Shown here piece after piece: positions 1 to 7,694 of a DNA stretch of 19,942 bases. The DNA is from RGIG2707 sp045600065 (GTDB taxonomy: Bacteria; Bacillota; Clostridia; Peptostreptococcales; Anaerovoracaceae). A model generated the notes under the pieces. It worked only from the letters and a program-made list of their open reading frames with translations. It was not told the origin of the DNA and did not search any database. A program made the translations under genes and the position numbers. Position 1 is the first letter of the stretch; each line of letters opens with the position of its first letter. Where the stretch lies: assembly GCA_045600065.1 (NCBI GenBank), contig JAZRXE010000050.1:1-19942 (forward strand), read 5' to 3'.

Positions 1-25
1 TGATAAGTTCCACAATTATTTTACA

Positions 26-1099
26 CTAACAACATAAGGGGCAGTCATCCGCTCCTTCTATAAAGCCTCCGCCTATTACCGCGTCGCCTGAGTAAAGCAC
101 CGCAGGCTGGCCGGGAGCAGCAGCCCGCTGAGGCTCGTCAAAGACCAGAACAAGGCTGTTTTCCTTAAAATGAACGGTGCACGCGGCCTCCCTTGCAGTG
201 TAGCGAAGCTTGCAGCCGCAATGAGACTCGTTATACAAATCCTGAGCCTGTACTATAGATAAGCCCGAAAAGTAAAGGTTATTAACATAAACATTTTTAT
301 GAAACAGACCGCTGTTTTCAGTCAGGATAACGTTCCCGCTGACAGGATCAAGGCTTTTTACAAACACAGGATGCCCCAGAGCAATGCCAAGGCCCTTGCG
401 CTGGCCTACGGTATAATTGATAAGGCCGTCATGCGGTCCAAGCGCGGTCCCGTCCTCAAGGACAAAGCTTCCGGGCAGGGAAGCGGCTCCCCTGCTCTTC
501 AGAAACGCCCTGTGGTCTCCGTCCGGTACAAAGCAAAGGTCCTGGCTGTCCTTTTCGCCCCAATTGGGCATATTCCGGCCTGCGGCTATACTTCTTACCT
601 CATCCTTGCTTAAAACCTCTGAAAGAGGCAGCAGCAGCCTTGAAAGTACATCCTGGCCCAGCATATACAGCATATAGGACTGATCCTTGCTTTTGTCTGC
701 GGCCTTTTTTATTCGAAACAGCTCACCGCTGCGCTCAATGCCCGCGTAATGCCCTGTCGCTATATACCTGCAGCCCAGGCGGTCAGCCTGCTCACAAAGA
801 ACGGCAAACTTGACCATAGGATTGCATATCACGCAGGGGCTGGGAGTACGGCCCTTTTCGTATTCGGACACAAAATAGCTTATGACCTTTTCATCGAACA
901 GCCGGCTTACATTGAGACGTAAAAGCTCAGTCCCGAGCCTTTCCGCCGCCGCAGCAGCTCTCGAATACGCGGCATCATCCCCATCCTTAAGCACATCAAA
1001 ATAAAGAGCCTTGATATCATAGCCCCTTTCTTTGAGTATTACGGCAGAGGCAGTGCTGTCGACCCCTCCGCTGAGTGCCAGAAGAACGCTGTCCGCCAT
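26..1099 (-). CDS. mnmA: tRNA-specific 2-thiouridylase MnmA
   Basis: Predicted to thiolate U34 at C2 in the tRNAs for Lys, Glu and Gln, using ATP to adenylate the uridine and a persulfide sulfur relayed by a cysteine desulfurase. At 357 residues it is normal family length. The PP-loop SGGVDS lies at residues 10-15. The nucleophilic cysteine falls in TPSPCVICNP, where C92 aligns with the usual position and C89 is extra. ATGHY follows at 114-118. The second catalytic cysteine is C189 in SQDLCF. The usual N-K/R-x-IKF motif after the first cysteine is here NPMVKF, a variant I associate with a divergent MnmA branch. The protein ends in CPLCC (C353, C356, C357), which is unusual. ATG start; the stop of the DUF896 gene is 3 bp upstream, so it is probably translated from the comEA transcript. 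Function is firm as family; substrate details are inference. Confidence 0.93.
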   Translation of the reverse strand: MADSVLLALSGGVDSTASAVILKERGYDIKALYFDVLKDGDDAAYSRAAAAAERLGTELLRLNVSRLFDEKVISYFVSEYEKGRTPSPCVICNPMVKFAVLCEQADRLGCRYIATGHYAGIERSGELFRIKKAADKSKDQSYMLYMLGQDVLSRLLLPLSEVLSKDEVRSIAAGRNMPNWGEKDSQDLCFVPDGDHRAFLKSRGAASLPGSFVLEDGTALGPHDGLINYTVGQRKGLGIALGHPVFVKSLDPVSGNVILTENSGLFHKNVYVNNLYFSGLSIVQAQDLYNESHCGCKLRYTAREAACTVHFKENSLVLVFDEPQRAAAPGQPAVLYSGDAVIGGGFIEGADDCPLCC

Positions 1100-1102
1100 G
1101 CT

Positions 1103-1315
1103 TTAGCTGGGCTTTCTGTTAATGCCGGTAAGCCTGGGATCATCGGGATCCACTATCTCGATGTTTTCCAGCTGCTGCTTGAATCTTGCCCTGAAATCCT
1201 CAAGAAAGCGCTGCCTGAGCACTGCCTGCTCGGCTTTTTCATCGTCCGTAAGGCCCTCGGCCTTCTGCTTGTGGGCAAGCTCGTTGATTCTGTCCAGTTC
1301 ACTTTGCTTCAACAT
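1103..1315 (-). CDS. DUF896 family protein (YnzC-like)
   Basis: Small 70-residue protein of the DUF896 family, typified by Bacillus subtilis YnzC, a cytosolic two-helix protein of unknown molecular role (some family members are linked to the SOS response). The family pattern is visible: RINELAHKQKAEGLT near residues 9-23, DDEKAEQAVLRQRFLEDFR at 24-42, then a short VDPDDP segment near 55-60. The ATG overlaps the last 17 bases of comEA, and the stop is 3 bp before mnmA, so the three genes are almost certainly cotranscribed and probably translationally coupled. Length matches the family. Family assignment is confident; no function can be given from the sequence. Confidence 0.88.
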   Translation of the reverse strand: MLKQSELDRINELAHKQKAEGLTDDEKAEQAVLRQRFLEDFRARFKQQLENIEIVDPDDPRLTGINRKPS

Positions 1316-1853
1316 ATATTTGATCCTTGATTTTCTCGTAGGTTGCCGGGCCTATGCCCTTTACCTCCGTTATTTCTTCTGCACACACAAAGCCGCCGTA
1401 GCTTTCCCTGTATGCAATGATAGCCGCGGCCTTAGCGGGGCCTATGCCCTTTAAGCTCTGCAGCTGTGCGCTGTCCGCGGTATTCAGGTCTATGCGCGTG
1501 TCATTTTTATCTGCCCCGGGAGAAAGCTCCGAAATGCCGTTATCCTTGTCCCGGGGATCGCTGTACACTTGGCTGTCCGCGCCTTCCGTATCCGCTTGCC
1601 CGCTGTACGCCGTATAAGCAGCGTCATTTATATGGCTTGCGGCGTCTTCAGTACTGATCTGCGTATCGCCCGGCTGCCCTTCACCTTCCGCATAAGCACC
1701 AGAGCCTGCCGACTGCTCAACGGAAATGGCCGAGCCCTTGATTATCCGGATATCAGAAGCAGCTGACGGTTGCCGATGATCCAATGCGCCGTAAACAGCC
1801 CCTATAGCCAGAAACAGGGCAATTGCGCGTTTTTTCAGTTTATCCTTATCCAT
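1299..1853 (-). CDS. comEA: ComEA-like helix-hairpin-helix protein
   Basis: Membrane-anchored DNA-binding protein of the ComEA type, which in transformable bacteria receives double-stranded DNA at the outer face of the membrane. Of 184 residues, 1-9 are basic and 10-24 form one hydrophobic segment (anchor or signal). Residues about 27-120 are acidic, Gly/Ser/Ala-rich and probably disordered. Residues 121-184 form a clean tandem helix-hairpin-helix domain with KGIGPA at 135-140 and 165-170, preceded by the diagnostic IDLNTAD. No SLBB domain is recognisable between anchor and HHH, although one is common in ComEA, and neither comEB nor comEC is adjacent. A clear promoter lies upstream, and the ATG has a GGAAGG-type site close to it. 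It could serve competence or simply be an HHH protein kept for another purpose. Confidence 0.82.
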   Translation of the reverse strand: MDKDKLKKRAIALFLAIGAVYGALDHRQPSAASDIRIIKGSAISVEQSAGSGAYAEGEGQPGDTQISTEDAASHINDAAYTAYSGQADTEGADSQVYSDPRDKDNGISELSPGADKNDTRIDLNTADSAQLQSLKGIGPAKAAAIIAYRESYGGFVCAEEITEVKGIGPATYEKIKDQIYVEAK

Positions 1854-1879
1854 ACCTGCCTTCCGGCTCCCGTACAGAC

Positions 1880-1908
1880 AGTATATTTTACCAGATAATG
1901 GAAGTCAA
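1880..1908 (-). promoter_or_regulatory. sigma-A promoter of comEA-DUF896-mnmA
   Basis: On the minus strand a -35 box TTGACT (1903-1908) and a -10 box TATACT (1880-1885) are separated by exactly 17 bp, close to the housekeeping consensus. The predicted start near 1873 leaves a leader of about 20 bases before the comEA ATG. The remainder of the 126-bp gap (1909-1979) is AT-rich, with a small GGAAATATTTCT inverted repeat but no convincing terminator for the upstream operon. Confidence 0.75.
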
Positions 1909-1979
1909 GCGATTCTGCTATTGCCGGAAATATTTCTGCTGCTTTTAAGCTTTTTAGCTGCAATGCCGCTGTATTTCCG

Positions 1980-3524
1980 CTACTCCTTATTCTGCTTTTT
2001 GCTTAAATACTCGTTATACAAAGCCATAGGATCCTTGTCGGGAATTATGGATTTTCCGGAATTGCTGCTTTTCTGAGTCCGCACCACCCTTGAATCTGTT
2101 TTTTTCGCTGCAGATACAGCAGAATCCGGGCTGCCGGAAGACGCCTGCTTGACCGTTTTTAAGGCTTTGGCTGCTCTGCTGCCTGCATTGTCAGCCTTTG
2201 GGCGGGAGCTTCCTGCGCCCTTTCCCGCAAGCCTGATCGCTCTGTCTGCCGCAGCTCTGAATTCTGCATCTTCGCTGCGCAATGCGTCGGATACGCCCGC
2301 CGGCAGGGCTTCAGTTGCAAATCGGCTGTCTCTGCCCTTGTACATAAAGCAGCAGACCAGGGTAGTCAGGGGAATGGTCATCAGAATGGAAAGACTTCCT
2401 ATCAGCGAATTCATCATCTCAACGGCTATGTTTTCCCTGTTGAGAAGCTCGTAAAGAGAAGAGCTGTAGGTTATCAGTATCAGAATGCTGCACAGCGAGC
2501 TGCCGATATATGCCAGAACCAGGGTATTCGCCATGGTCCCCATGACATCGCGGCCTATGTTCATTCCGGACTGGTACAGCTGGGCAAAGCTCAGGTGCTC
2601 TGCTCTGCAGTGAAGCTCGTAGAGCGATGAAGATATATCCATTGCCACGTCCATGACCGCACCCATGGCTCCTATGACTATCATGGCAAAGACTATTGCC
2701 CTGAGGTTGATCTCCACCCCGGAGCTGAGATACTGCAGATATACCGAATGCTCATCAAGCATGCCCGTAAGCCGCAGCACCCTGTCGAATATCAGAGAAA
2801 GCACGGCGGCAGTCAGCACGCCGAAGCTGCAGCCCAGCATGGTAGTCAGAGACTTTGCGCTCCAACCGTTGGTTATGAGCAAGGTCATGCTGATGGTATA
2901 CACGCAGGTTATTGCCGTCATCATGTAGATATTGAAGCCCGCCAGCACGGAAGGCACAAAGACCATAAACACGGCCAGACAGGTAAATACCAGAGAAATA
3001 ATGGTATTGAGACCCTTGCCGCGCCCGAAAAACAGCAGCAGTACCACAAAAATGCCGCCCAGGATGATATTCCCGTCCAGCCTTGCATAGCCTCCGAACA
3101 CCCAGTCAGCCGCGCCCTGCTTGATACCGTAGTTGTAAAGCACCACCTTGTCGCCCACCTTAACAGGCTCATCGGCGCTCATATTGGAATAATTGTCCGA
3201 GGTCTGGGCAGCCAGCACCGTATTGCCCTTGAATTCCCTGCCGTTGAGCACCCTGGCTGTAAAATAGGTGGTCACATCCTCGTAGTAAAACTCTCCGGCA
3301 GTATAGCCGGAGCTGTCCGCATCTCCTATCTGAAGCACCTCTGCCTTCACCGTATAGGCCCCTTCCATGTTGAAAATATCCAGATCAGCGGATACCATAC
3401 GGTATCCCACTGCGATATAGACAACGGAGAAAAGCACTGTCAGCAGCCGGATCAGACTGTCTCTGCTCAGACTGCGGGGATCTGTCAGCTTGATGTTGAA
3501 ATGTCTCTTGTTTCTTCTTGCCAT
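1980..3524 (-). CDS. YibE/F family multi-pass membrane protein
   Basis: Integral membrane protein of the YibE/F family (function not established). It has 514 residues. A basic N-terminus (1-24) precedes a membrane segment at about 25-42. An extracellular-type beta-rich region follows (about 50-150), with VKAEVLQIGD, then a bundle of about seven hydrophobic segments from about 153 to 395. The family signatures are plain: MGAVMDVAMDISSSLYEL, GRDVMGTMANTLVLAYIGSS and a final segment ending near CCFMYKGR. Residues about 410-514 form a hydrophilic, Ala/Ser/Lys-rich tail that most family members I know of lack or have only in short form. The ATG directly abuts the TAA of the DUF2344 gene (TAAATG) with only a weak ribosome binding site, suggesting translational coupling. 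Family is firm, transport role unproven. Confidence 0.85.
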   Translation of the reverse strand: MARRNKRHFNIKLTDPRSLSRDSLIRLLTVLFSVVYIAVGYRMVSADLDIFNMEGAYTVKAEVLQIGDADSSGYTAGEFYYEDVTTYFTARVLNGREFKGNTVLAAQTSDNYSNMSADEPVKVGDKVVLYNYGIKQGAADWVFGGYARLDGNIILGGIFVVLLLFFGRGKGLNTIISLVFTCLAVFMVFVPSVLAGFNIYMMTAITCVYTISMTLLITNGWSAKSLTTMLGCSFGVLTAAVLSLIFDRVLRLTGMLDEHSVYLQYLSSGVEINLRAIVFAMIVIGAMGAVMDVAMDISSSLYELHCRAEHLSFAQLYQSGMNIGRDVMGTMANTLVLAYIGSSLCSILILITYSSSLYELLNRENIAVEMMNSLIGSLSILMTIPLTTLVCCFMYKGRDSRFATEALPAGVSDALRSEDAEFRAAADRAIRLAGKGAGSSRPKADNAGSRAAKALKTVKQASSGSPDSAVSAAKKTDSRVVRTQKSSNSGKSIIPDKDPMALYNEYLSKKQNKE

Positions 3525-4226
3525 TTATCTGTTTTGGATGTCCGAAAGAGGCAGAAGCACTCCTTCCTTTTCGAAAAAGATGTCCCTGCGGCAGATGCGC
3601 AGGTCTCCGGCCTCTGCCGAAGCAGAGCAATACTTGAAAAAACTGTCCATCAAATTGGACGGATTCAGTGTCTGATTGGTGGCGCAGCGCAGCACCAGGG
3701 CGAATTCAGCGCCCTGCTCGTCGGCGCGGCACAGCATCGCGCTGCGGATATAAGACTTGATATCTCTTTCCACAGGCTTTTTGGTCTTCTTATCCTTTTT
3801 GGTGATCATGATGCTGTCCTGCGCCATAAAAGAGGGGAAGCTATCCGAAAAGCCGGAAGCATCACCAGCATATTCAACGGAATAGAGTGCATAATCACTT
3901 ATAGCAGACATGTTCTTGACTGCCGCCGGGATCTCCGTGATACCGGTGAAGCTTATGCCTTCCGGCATAAAGCTGTTCATTGCATCAAGCAGAGCTCCGG
4001 GCTCCATATCCTTTAGAAGCTCTATCTCAAAATATTCTCCGAGGCTTTCAAAGCCAAGGGAAAGAGGCTGTACAAGATTCACCCTTTCGTGAGGATTAAA
4101 GCCGTTGGACCATGCCACCGGCACCTGAGCCCTCTTTATGCAGCGCTTGAACAGCCTGTAAAGATCCAGATGAGAGATGAATCGCATGTATCCGGTCTTT
4201 TTGAATTTTAATACATATCTATTCAT
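3525..4226 (-). CDS. TIGR03936 / DUF2344 radical-SAM-associated protein
   Basis: Protein of 233 residues from the DUF2344 (TIGR03936) family, which nearly always sits beside, or is fused to, a TIGR03960 radical SAM protein. Visible hallmarks are an N-terminal YVLKFKKTGYMRFISHLDL stretch (4-22) and SNGFNPHERV (40-49), both strongly conserved in the family. It has no CxxxCxxC cluster of its own. Its ATG overlaps the last 8 bases of the radical SAM gene and its stop abuts the start of the YibE/F gene, so the three are translated in close coupling. The family has been proposed to act with its partner in modification chemistry, but no reaction is established. Assignment is strong, function unknown. 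Confidence 0.87.
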   Translation of the reverse strand: MNRYVLKFKKTGYMRFISHLDLYRLFKRCIKRAQVPVAWSNGFNPHERVNLVQPLSLGFESLGEYFEIELLKDMEPGALLDAMNSFMPEGISFTGITEIPAAVKNMSAISDYALYSVEYAGDASGFSDSFPSFMAQDSIMITKKDKKTKKPVERDIKSYIRSAMLCRADEQGAEFALVLRCATNQTLNPSNLMDSFFKYCSASAEAGDLRICRRDIFFEKEGVLLPLSDIQNR

Positions 4227-6087
4227 ATATTCCGCCCAGCCTGCATTCCGTAAACCTGTTGATTCCGCAGCCGTTGCAGCCCAGCCTGCAGTCGGGAGTG
4301 GTCTGTCCGGCCATTGCCCTGAGGTATTCGCGCTTCAGATAGGCCTTGGACACTCCGCAGTCTATCACATCCCATGGCAGAGCATCATCAGTATCCAGCT
4401 CGTTAAGAGCGAAATAGCTCCTGTTGATGCCGCTCTGCTTAAGAGCCTGCTCCCACTTGTTCTGATCGAAGCCTTCTGTCCAGGCATCAAAGCAGCAGCC
4501 CATATCAGAGGCCCTGCGCAGGGTCTCGCAAAGCTCTCTGCCGCCTCTGGCGAAAATAGCCTCCAGATGACTGGTGAAGCTTCCGTGATAATGGTATGTA
4601 ACACCCTTGATCCTATCCATGCGCTCCTTTAAGAACTTATGCTTGCGGTCGAATTCCTCTGGGCTGTTCTGAGCCACCCACTGGAAAGGCGTATAGGGCT
4701 TTGGAACAAAATTGGCCACGCTTACGCTGACTGAAAAGCGCACACCCTTGCTCCTTGCAAGAGCCATAATGCGGGCAGATATATCGGCAATGCCCTCCAG
4801 ATCCTCGTCGGTCTCAGTGGGAAGCCCCATCATGAAATACAGCTTGACGCTGCTCCAGCCCAGATCCATAGCCTTGTCGAGAGCCGTAAATATATCATCT
4901 TCGGTTATATTCTTGTTTATGACATCTCTAAGACGCTGGGTTCCGGCCTCCGGTGCGAAGGTAAGTCCGGTCTTCTTCATGCCCTGCATCTCGTCCATTA
5001 CCTTAAAGGCAAAATTGTCCAGACGAAGTGAAGGCAGAGACAAGGTCACCTGCTTTTTGCCGCAGTAGTCCATAAGATCACCTATCATGCCCTGAAAATC
5101 CGAATAATCGGAGGTCGAAAGAGAAAGCACCGACAGCTCTCCCTGTCCTGAGCTTTCTATCTGGTTTTCGGTAATCTTAAGGATGTTTTCTCTGGAGCGT
5201 TCCCTGACGGGCCTGTAAAGCATGCCTGCCTGGCAGAATCTGCAGCCTCTGGTGCAGCCTCTGAAGATCTCGGTGACAGCCCTGTCCTGAACTATCTCGA
5301 CCAGTGGAACCACATGCTCCGTGGGGAAATCCACATCGTTAAGATCGGAGATCACAGCCTTCATTACAGTGTCGGGAGCCTTATCATAAAGCTTGCGATA
5401 GCCTGTATATCTGCCGTTTTCGTCATATTCGGGCTGATAAAAGGACGGCACGTAAATGCCGGGCATAAGGCAGGCTTCCTTCAGAAAATCAAGCTTACTC
5501 ATACCGGTCTGCTTCTTTTTGTAATACAGCTCGCAAAGCTGCGGAAACTGTTCCTCTCCGTCCCCGACCATGACAAGATCGAGGAAATCAGCCAGAGGCT
5601 CCGCATTGAAGGCGCAGGGTCCGCCGGCAACGATCAGAGGATCATCTTCGGCTCTGTCTGCGGCATTCACGCTCAGCCCGGACTGCTTCAGCATCATAAG
5701 AATATTGGTGTAGCAAAGCTCGTACTGCAGGGTGAAGCCTATGATGTCCATATCGCCCAGAGGGGTTTTGGTCTCCAGAGTATACAACGGCATGCCGGTC
5801 TTTTCCATTTCCGCTGCCATATCCTTTGCCGGGGCAAAGCTGCGCTCGCAATACACATGTTCGCTCTTGTTAAGGCAATGATAAAGTATCTGCATGCCAA
5901 GATAGGACATGCCTATCTCGTAGCTGTCCGGAAAGCAGAACGCCAGCCTTACGGTATCAGGGCCCGGTCGTTTGACTATGCTGTGTATCTCCCCGCCTAT
6001 GTATCTGGCGGGCTTTTCCACCTTGGGCAGCAGCCTGTCAAGAGTCTGAGCCAGCTGTTTGCTATTCATCTTCATATTCGTATTCAT
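4219..6087 (-). CDS. TIGR03960 B12-binding-domain radical SAM protein
   Basis: Radical SAM enzyme of the TIGR03960 family, 622 residues. An N-terminal cobalamin-binding-like Rossmann region (about 45-185) includes SYEIGMSYLGMQILYH, IIGFTLQYELCYTN and VAGGPCAFNAEP. The radical SAM cluster is CTRGCRFC, with C278, C282 and C285 expected to ligate the [4Fe-4S] cluster. The TIM-barrel region carries LTFAPEAGTQRLRDVINK, typical of the family. The C-terminus has another Cys group, DCRLGCNGCGINRF, perhaps binding a second metal cluster. The ATG used here overlaps the end of obgE by 26 bases, with an AGGA 9 bases ahead; in-frame ATGs four and six codons later are alternatives. The reaction is not known. 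The gene normally accompanies DUF2344 and the L21-L27-Obg cluster, as here. Confidence 0.9.
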   Translation of the reverse strand: MNTNMKMNSKQLAQTLDRLLPKVEKPARYIGGEIHSIVKRPGPDTVRLAFCFPDSYEIGMSYLGMQILYHCLNKSEHVYCERSFAPAKDMAAEMEKTGMPLYTLETKTPLGDMDIIGFTLQYELCYTNILMMLKQSGLSVNAADRAEDDPLIVAGGPCAFNAEPLADFLDLVMVGDGEEQFPQLCELYYKKKQTGMSKLDFLKEACLMPGIYVPSFYQPEYDENGRYTGYRKLYDKAPDTVMKAVISDLNDVDFPTEHVVPLVEIVQDRAVTEIFRGCTRGCRFCQAGMLYRPVRERSRENILKITENQIESSGQGELSVLSLSTSDYSDFQGMIGDLMDYCGKKQVTLSLPSLRLDNFAFKVMDEMQGMKKTGLTFAPEAGTQRLRDVINKNITEDDIFTALDKAMDLGWSSVKLYFMMGLPTETDEDLEGIADISARIMALARSKGVRFSVSVSVANFVPKPYTPFQWVAQNSPEEFDRKHKFLKERMDRIKGVTYHYHGSFTSHLEAIFARGGRELCETLRRASDMGCCFDAWTEGFDQNKWEQALKQSGINRSYFALNELDTDDALPWDVIDCGVSKAYLKREYLRAMAGQTTPDCRLGCNGCGINRFTECRLGGIYE

Positions 6088-7348
6088 AATCGAAAATCCT
6101 GATCAGATCGCCTTCCTTGAGCCCCATCTTCCGAAGCTGCTCAAAGGCTCCCTTGTCTTCCATATACTTGAACAGATACCTGAAAGAGCCTGTGTCGTTG
6201 AAATTTGTGGAGTTGAATATCTTCTCCAGCTGCTTGCCCCATATCCTGAAGGCTCCGTCCTCGTCCTGGCCTGTGTAGACAGTACGGTAATCCGGATCCC
6301 TGGTTATGTCAGTGGGAACATACTCGGATACCGGCAGCTCCTCCTCTTCAGGCAGGCTCTTAAGCGCCCGGAACGCAGCCTCCAAAACCTCCTTTACGCC
6401 CATATGAATGGGAGCACACATGGTATAAAAAGCCAGGCCCCTGGCTTCAACATAAGACCTGAAGGCATCGATCTGCTCGTCCTCTGCCATGTCTATTTTG
6501 TTTCCGACTACTATCTGAGGCTTGTCCTTAAGCTTGGGGCTGTAGCTGACAAGCTCCGCGTTGATCTTTTCGAAATCCTCTATGGGATCTCTGCCCTCGC
6601 TGCCCGAAACATCCACCACGTGAATGAGCACCCTTGTGCGCTCTATATGCTTAAGGAAGTCCAGACCCAGGCCAAGACCCTCCGATGCTCCTTCGATAAG
6701 GCCGGGGATATCGGCCATTACAAAGGATGTATCGTGCATCTGCACCACACCCAGATTGGGAGTCAGAGTAGTAAAATGATAATTTGCTATCTTTGGGTTT
6801 GCGCTGGTGGAAACCGAAAGCAAGGTGGATTTTCCTACATTGGGATAACCCACCAGACCCACGTCGGCTATGAGCTTGAGCTCAAGCACGATATCTCTTT
6901 CCTGGGCAAAGCCTCCGGCCTCGGCAAAATTGGGAGCCTGACGGACTGAGTTTTTGAACCATACATTGCCTCTTCCGCCTCTGCCGCCTTTGGCTGCAAC
7001 AAAGCGCTGTCCGTCTTCCTTCATGTCTGCCATCTGCAGACCGGTCTCCGCGTCCAGCACGACAGTACCCACGGGGACCTTTATAATAAGATCCTGGCCG
7101 TCCTTGCCGTACTGCTGCTTGCCCCTGCCGTCCTCTCCGGCGGGAGCCTCATATTTTCTCTTATATCTGAAATCCATCAGAGTCCTGAGATTGCGGTCTG
7201 CCAGTATCACTATGTCCCCGCCCTTTCCGCCGTTTCCGCCGTCGGGGCCGCCCTGGGGAATAAAGGGTTCTCTTCTGAATGATACCGAACCGTTTCCGCC
7301 TTTTCCGGACTTGATGCTTATATTCGCTTTATCAACAAAAGATGCCAA
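6062..7348 (-). CDS. obgE: Obg-family GTPase ObgE/CgtA
   Basis: Large-ribosomal-subunit assembly GTPase, also tied to stringent response and cell-cycle control. Three domains are visible in 428 residues. The N-terminal Gly-rich Obg fold (about 2-158) has GGNGSVSFRRE and GGPDGGNGGKGGD. The GTPase core has G1 GYPNVGKS at 167-174, switch TTLTPNLGVV, G3 DIPGLIEGAS and G4 NKID. The C-terminal OCT domain (about 345-428) ends in an acidic YEYEYEDE tail. The start is TTG: no in-frame ATG or GTG fits the conserved N-terminus ASFVDKANI, and an AAGGATGG site lies just upstream. A strong hairpin terminator ends about 30 bases before the start, leaving no room for a private promoter. The 3' end overlaps the TIGR03960 gene. 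Confidence 0.96.
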   Translation of the reverse strand: MASFVDKANISIKSGKGGNGSVSFRREPFIPQGGPDGGNGGKGGDIVILADRNLRTLMDFRYKRKYEAPAGEDGRGKQQYGKDGQDLIIKVPVGTVVLDAETGLQMADMKEDGQRFVAAKGGRGGRGNVWFKNSVRQAPNFAEAGGFAQERDIVLELKLIADVGLVGYPNVGKSTLLSVSTSANPKIANYHFTTLTPNLGVVQMHDTSFVMADIPGLIEGASEGLGLGLDFLKHIERTRVLIHVVDVSGSEGRDPIEDFEKINAELVSYSPKLKDKPQIVVGNKIDMAEDEQIDAFRSYVEARGLAFYTMCAPIHMGVKEVLEAAFRALKSLPEEEELPVSEYVPTDITRDPDYRTVYTGQDEDGAFRIWGKQLEKIFNSTNFNDTGSFRYLFKYMEDKGAFEQLRKMGLKEGDLIRIFDYEYEYEDE

Positions 7349-7374
7349 AACCTGTTCACCATCCTTAAAAATAC

Positions 7375-7404
7375 AAAAAGCCCCTATGGAGTATCCATAG
7401 GGGC
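7375..7404 (-). terminator. Rho-independent terminator between rpmA and obgE
   Basis: A perfect inverted repeat gives an 11-bp stem (7380-7390 with 7394-7404) around a 3-base loop; on the minus strand it is followed by CTTTTTG and a second T-run (TATTTTT). This is a textbook intrinsic terminator pointing leftward, directly after rpmA. It ends about 30 bases before the TTG of obgE, so it probably lets ribosomal protein mRNA outnumber obgE mRNA through partial readthrough. The plus-strand side has no T-run, so it should act in one direction only. Confidence 0.85.
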
Positions 7405-7412
7405 CCAGCGTA

Positions 7413-7670
7413 TTAGTCCTGATTATAAACGCTTACCTGCTTGCGGGTCTTGTCCTTTCTTTCGAACTTGACAACGCCACTTACCTTAGCAAACAGTGTA
7501 TCGTCTCCGCCGATACCCACATTGTTTCCGGGATGGAACTTAGTACCTCTCTGGCGAACCAGGATAGTACCGGCATTTACAAACTGACCATCGGCTCTCT
7601 TGACTCCAAGTCGTTTAGATTCACTCTCACGACCGTTTTTGGAGCTGCCTACACCTTTTTTACTTGCCAT
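7413..7670 (-). CDS. rpmA: 50S ribosomal protein L27
   Basis: Ribosomal protein L27, 85 residues, whose N-terminal tail reaches the peptidyl transferase centre. The sequence opens MASKKGVGSSKNGRESESKR and contains the conserved FVNAGTILVRQRGTKFHPG. In most Firmicutes L27 is made with a short extension (of the LxLQFF type) that the Prp protease removes just before ASKKG or AHKKG. Here the initiator Met sits exactly at that point, so the protein is made already mature, and no prp gene lies between rplU and rpmA. An AGGAGG site precedes the ATG. The distance to the rplU stop is 24 bp. A terminator follows at once. Confidence 0.97.
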   Translation of the reverse strand: MASKKGVGSSKNGRESESKRLGVKRADGQFVNAGTILVRQRGTKFHPGNNVGIGGDDTLFAKVSGVVKFERKDKTRKQVSVYNQD

Positions 7671-7694
7671 TAGATTTACCTCCTAAAACGGACA

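Noticed and set aside
1909..1979. Terminator after the YibE/F gene
   Set aside because: Only a short GGAAATATTTCT inverted repeat and A/T runs are present, with no GC stem plus T-run on the minus strand.
2748..4016. A 422-codon plus-strand open frame opposite the YibE/F and DUF2344 genes
   Set aside because: It spans two real minus-strand genes, is His/Gln/Arg-rich in the manner of antisense translations, and lacks start signals.
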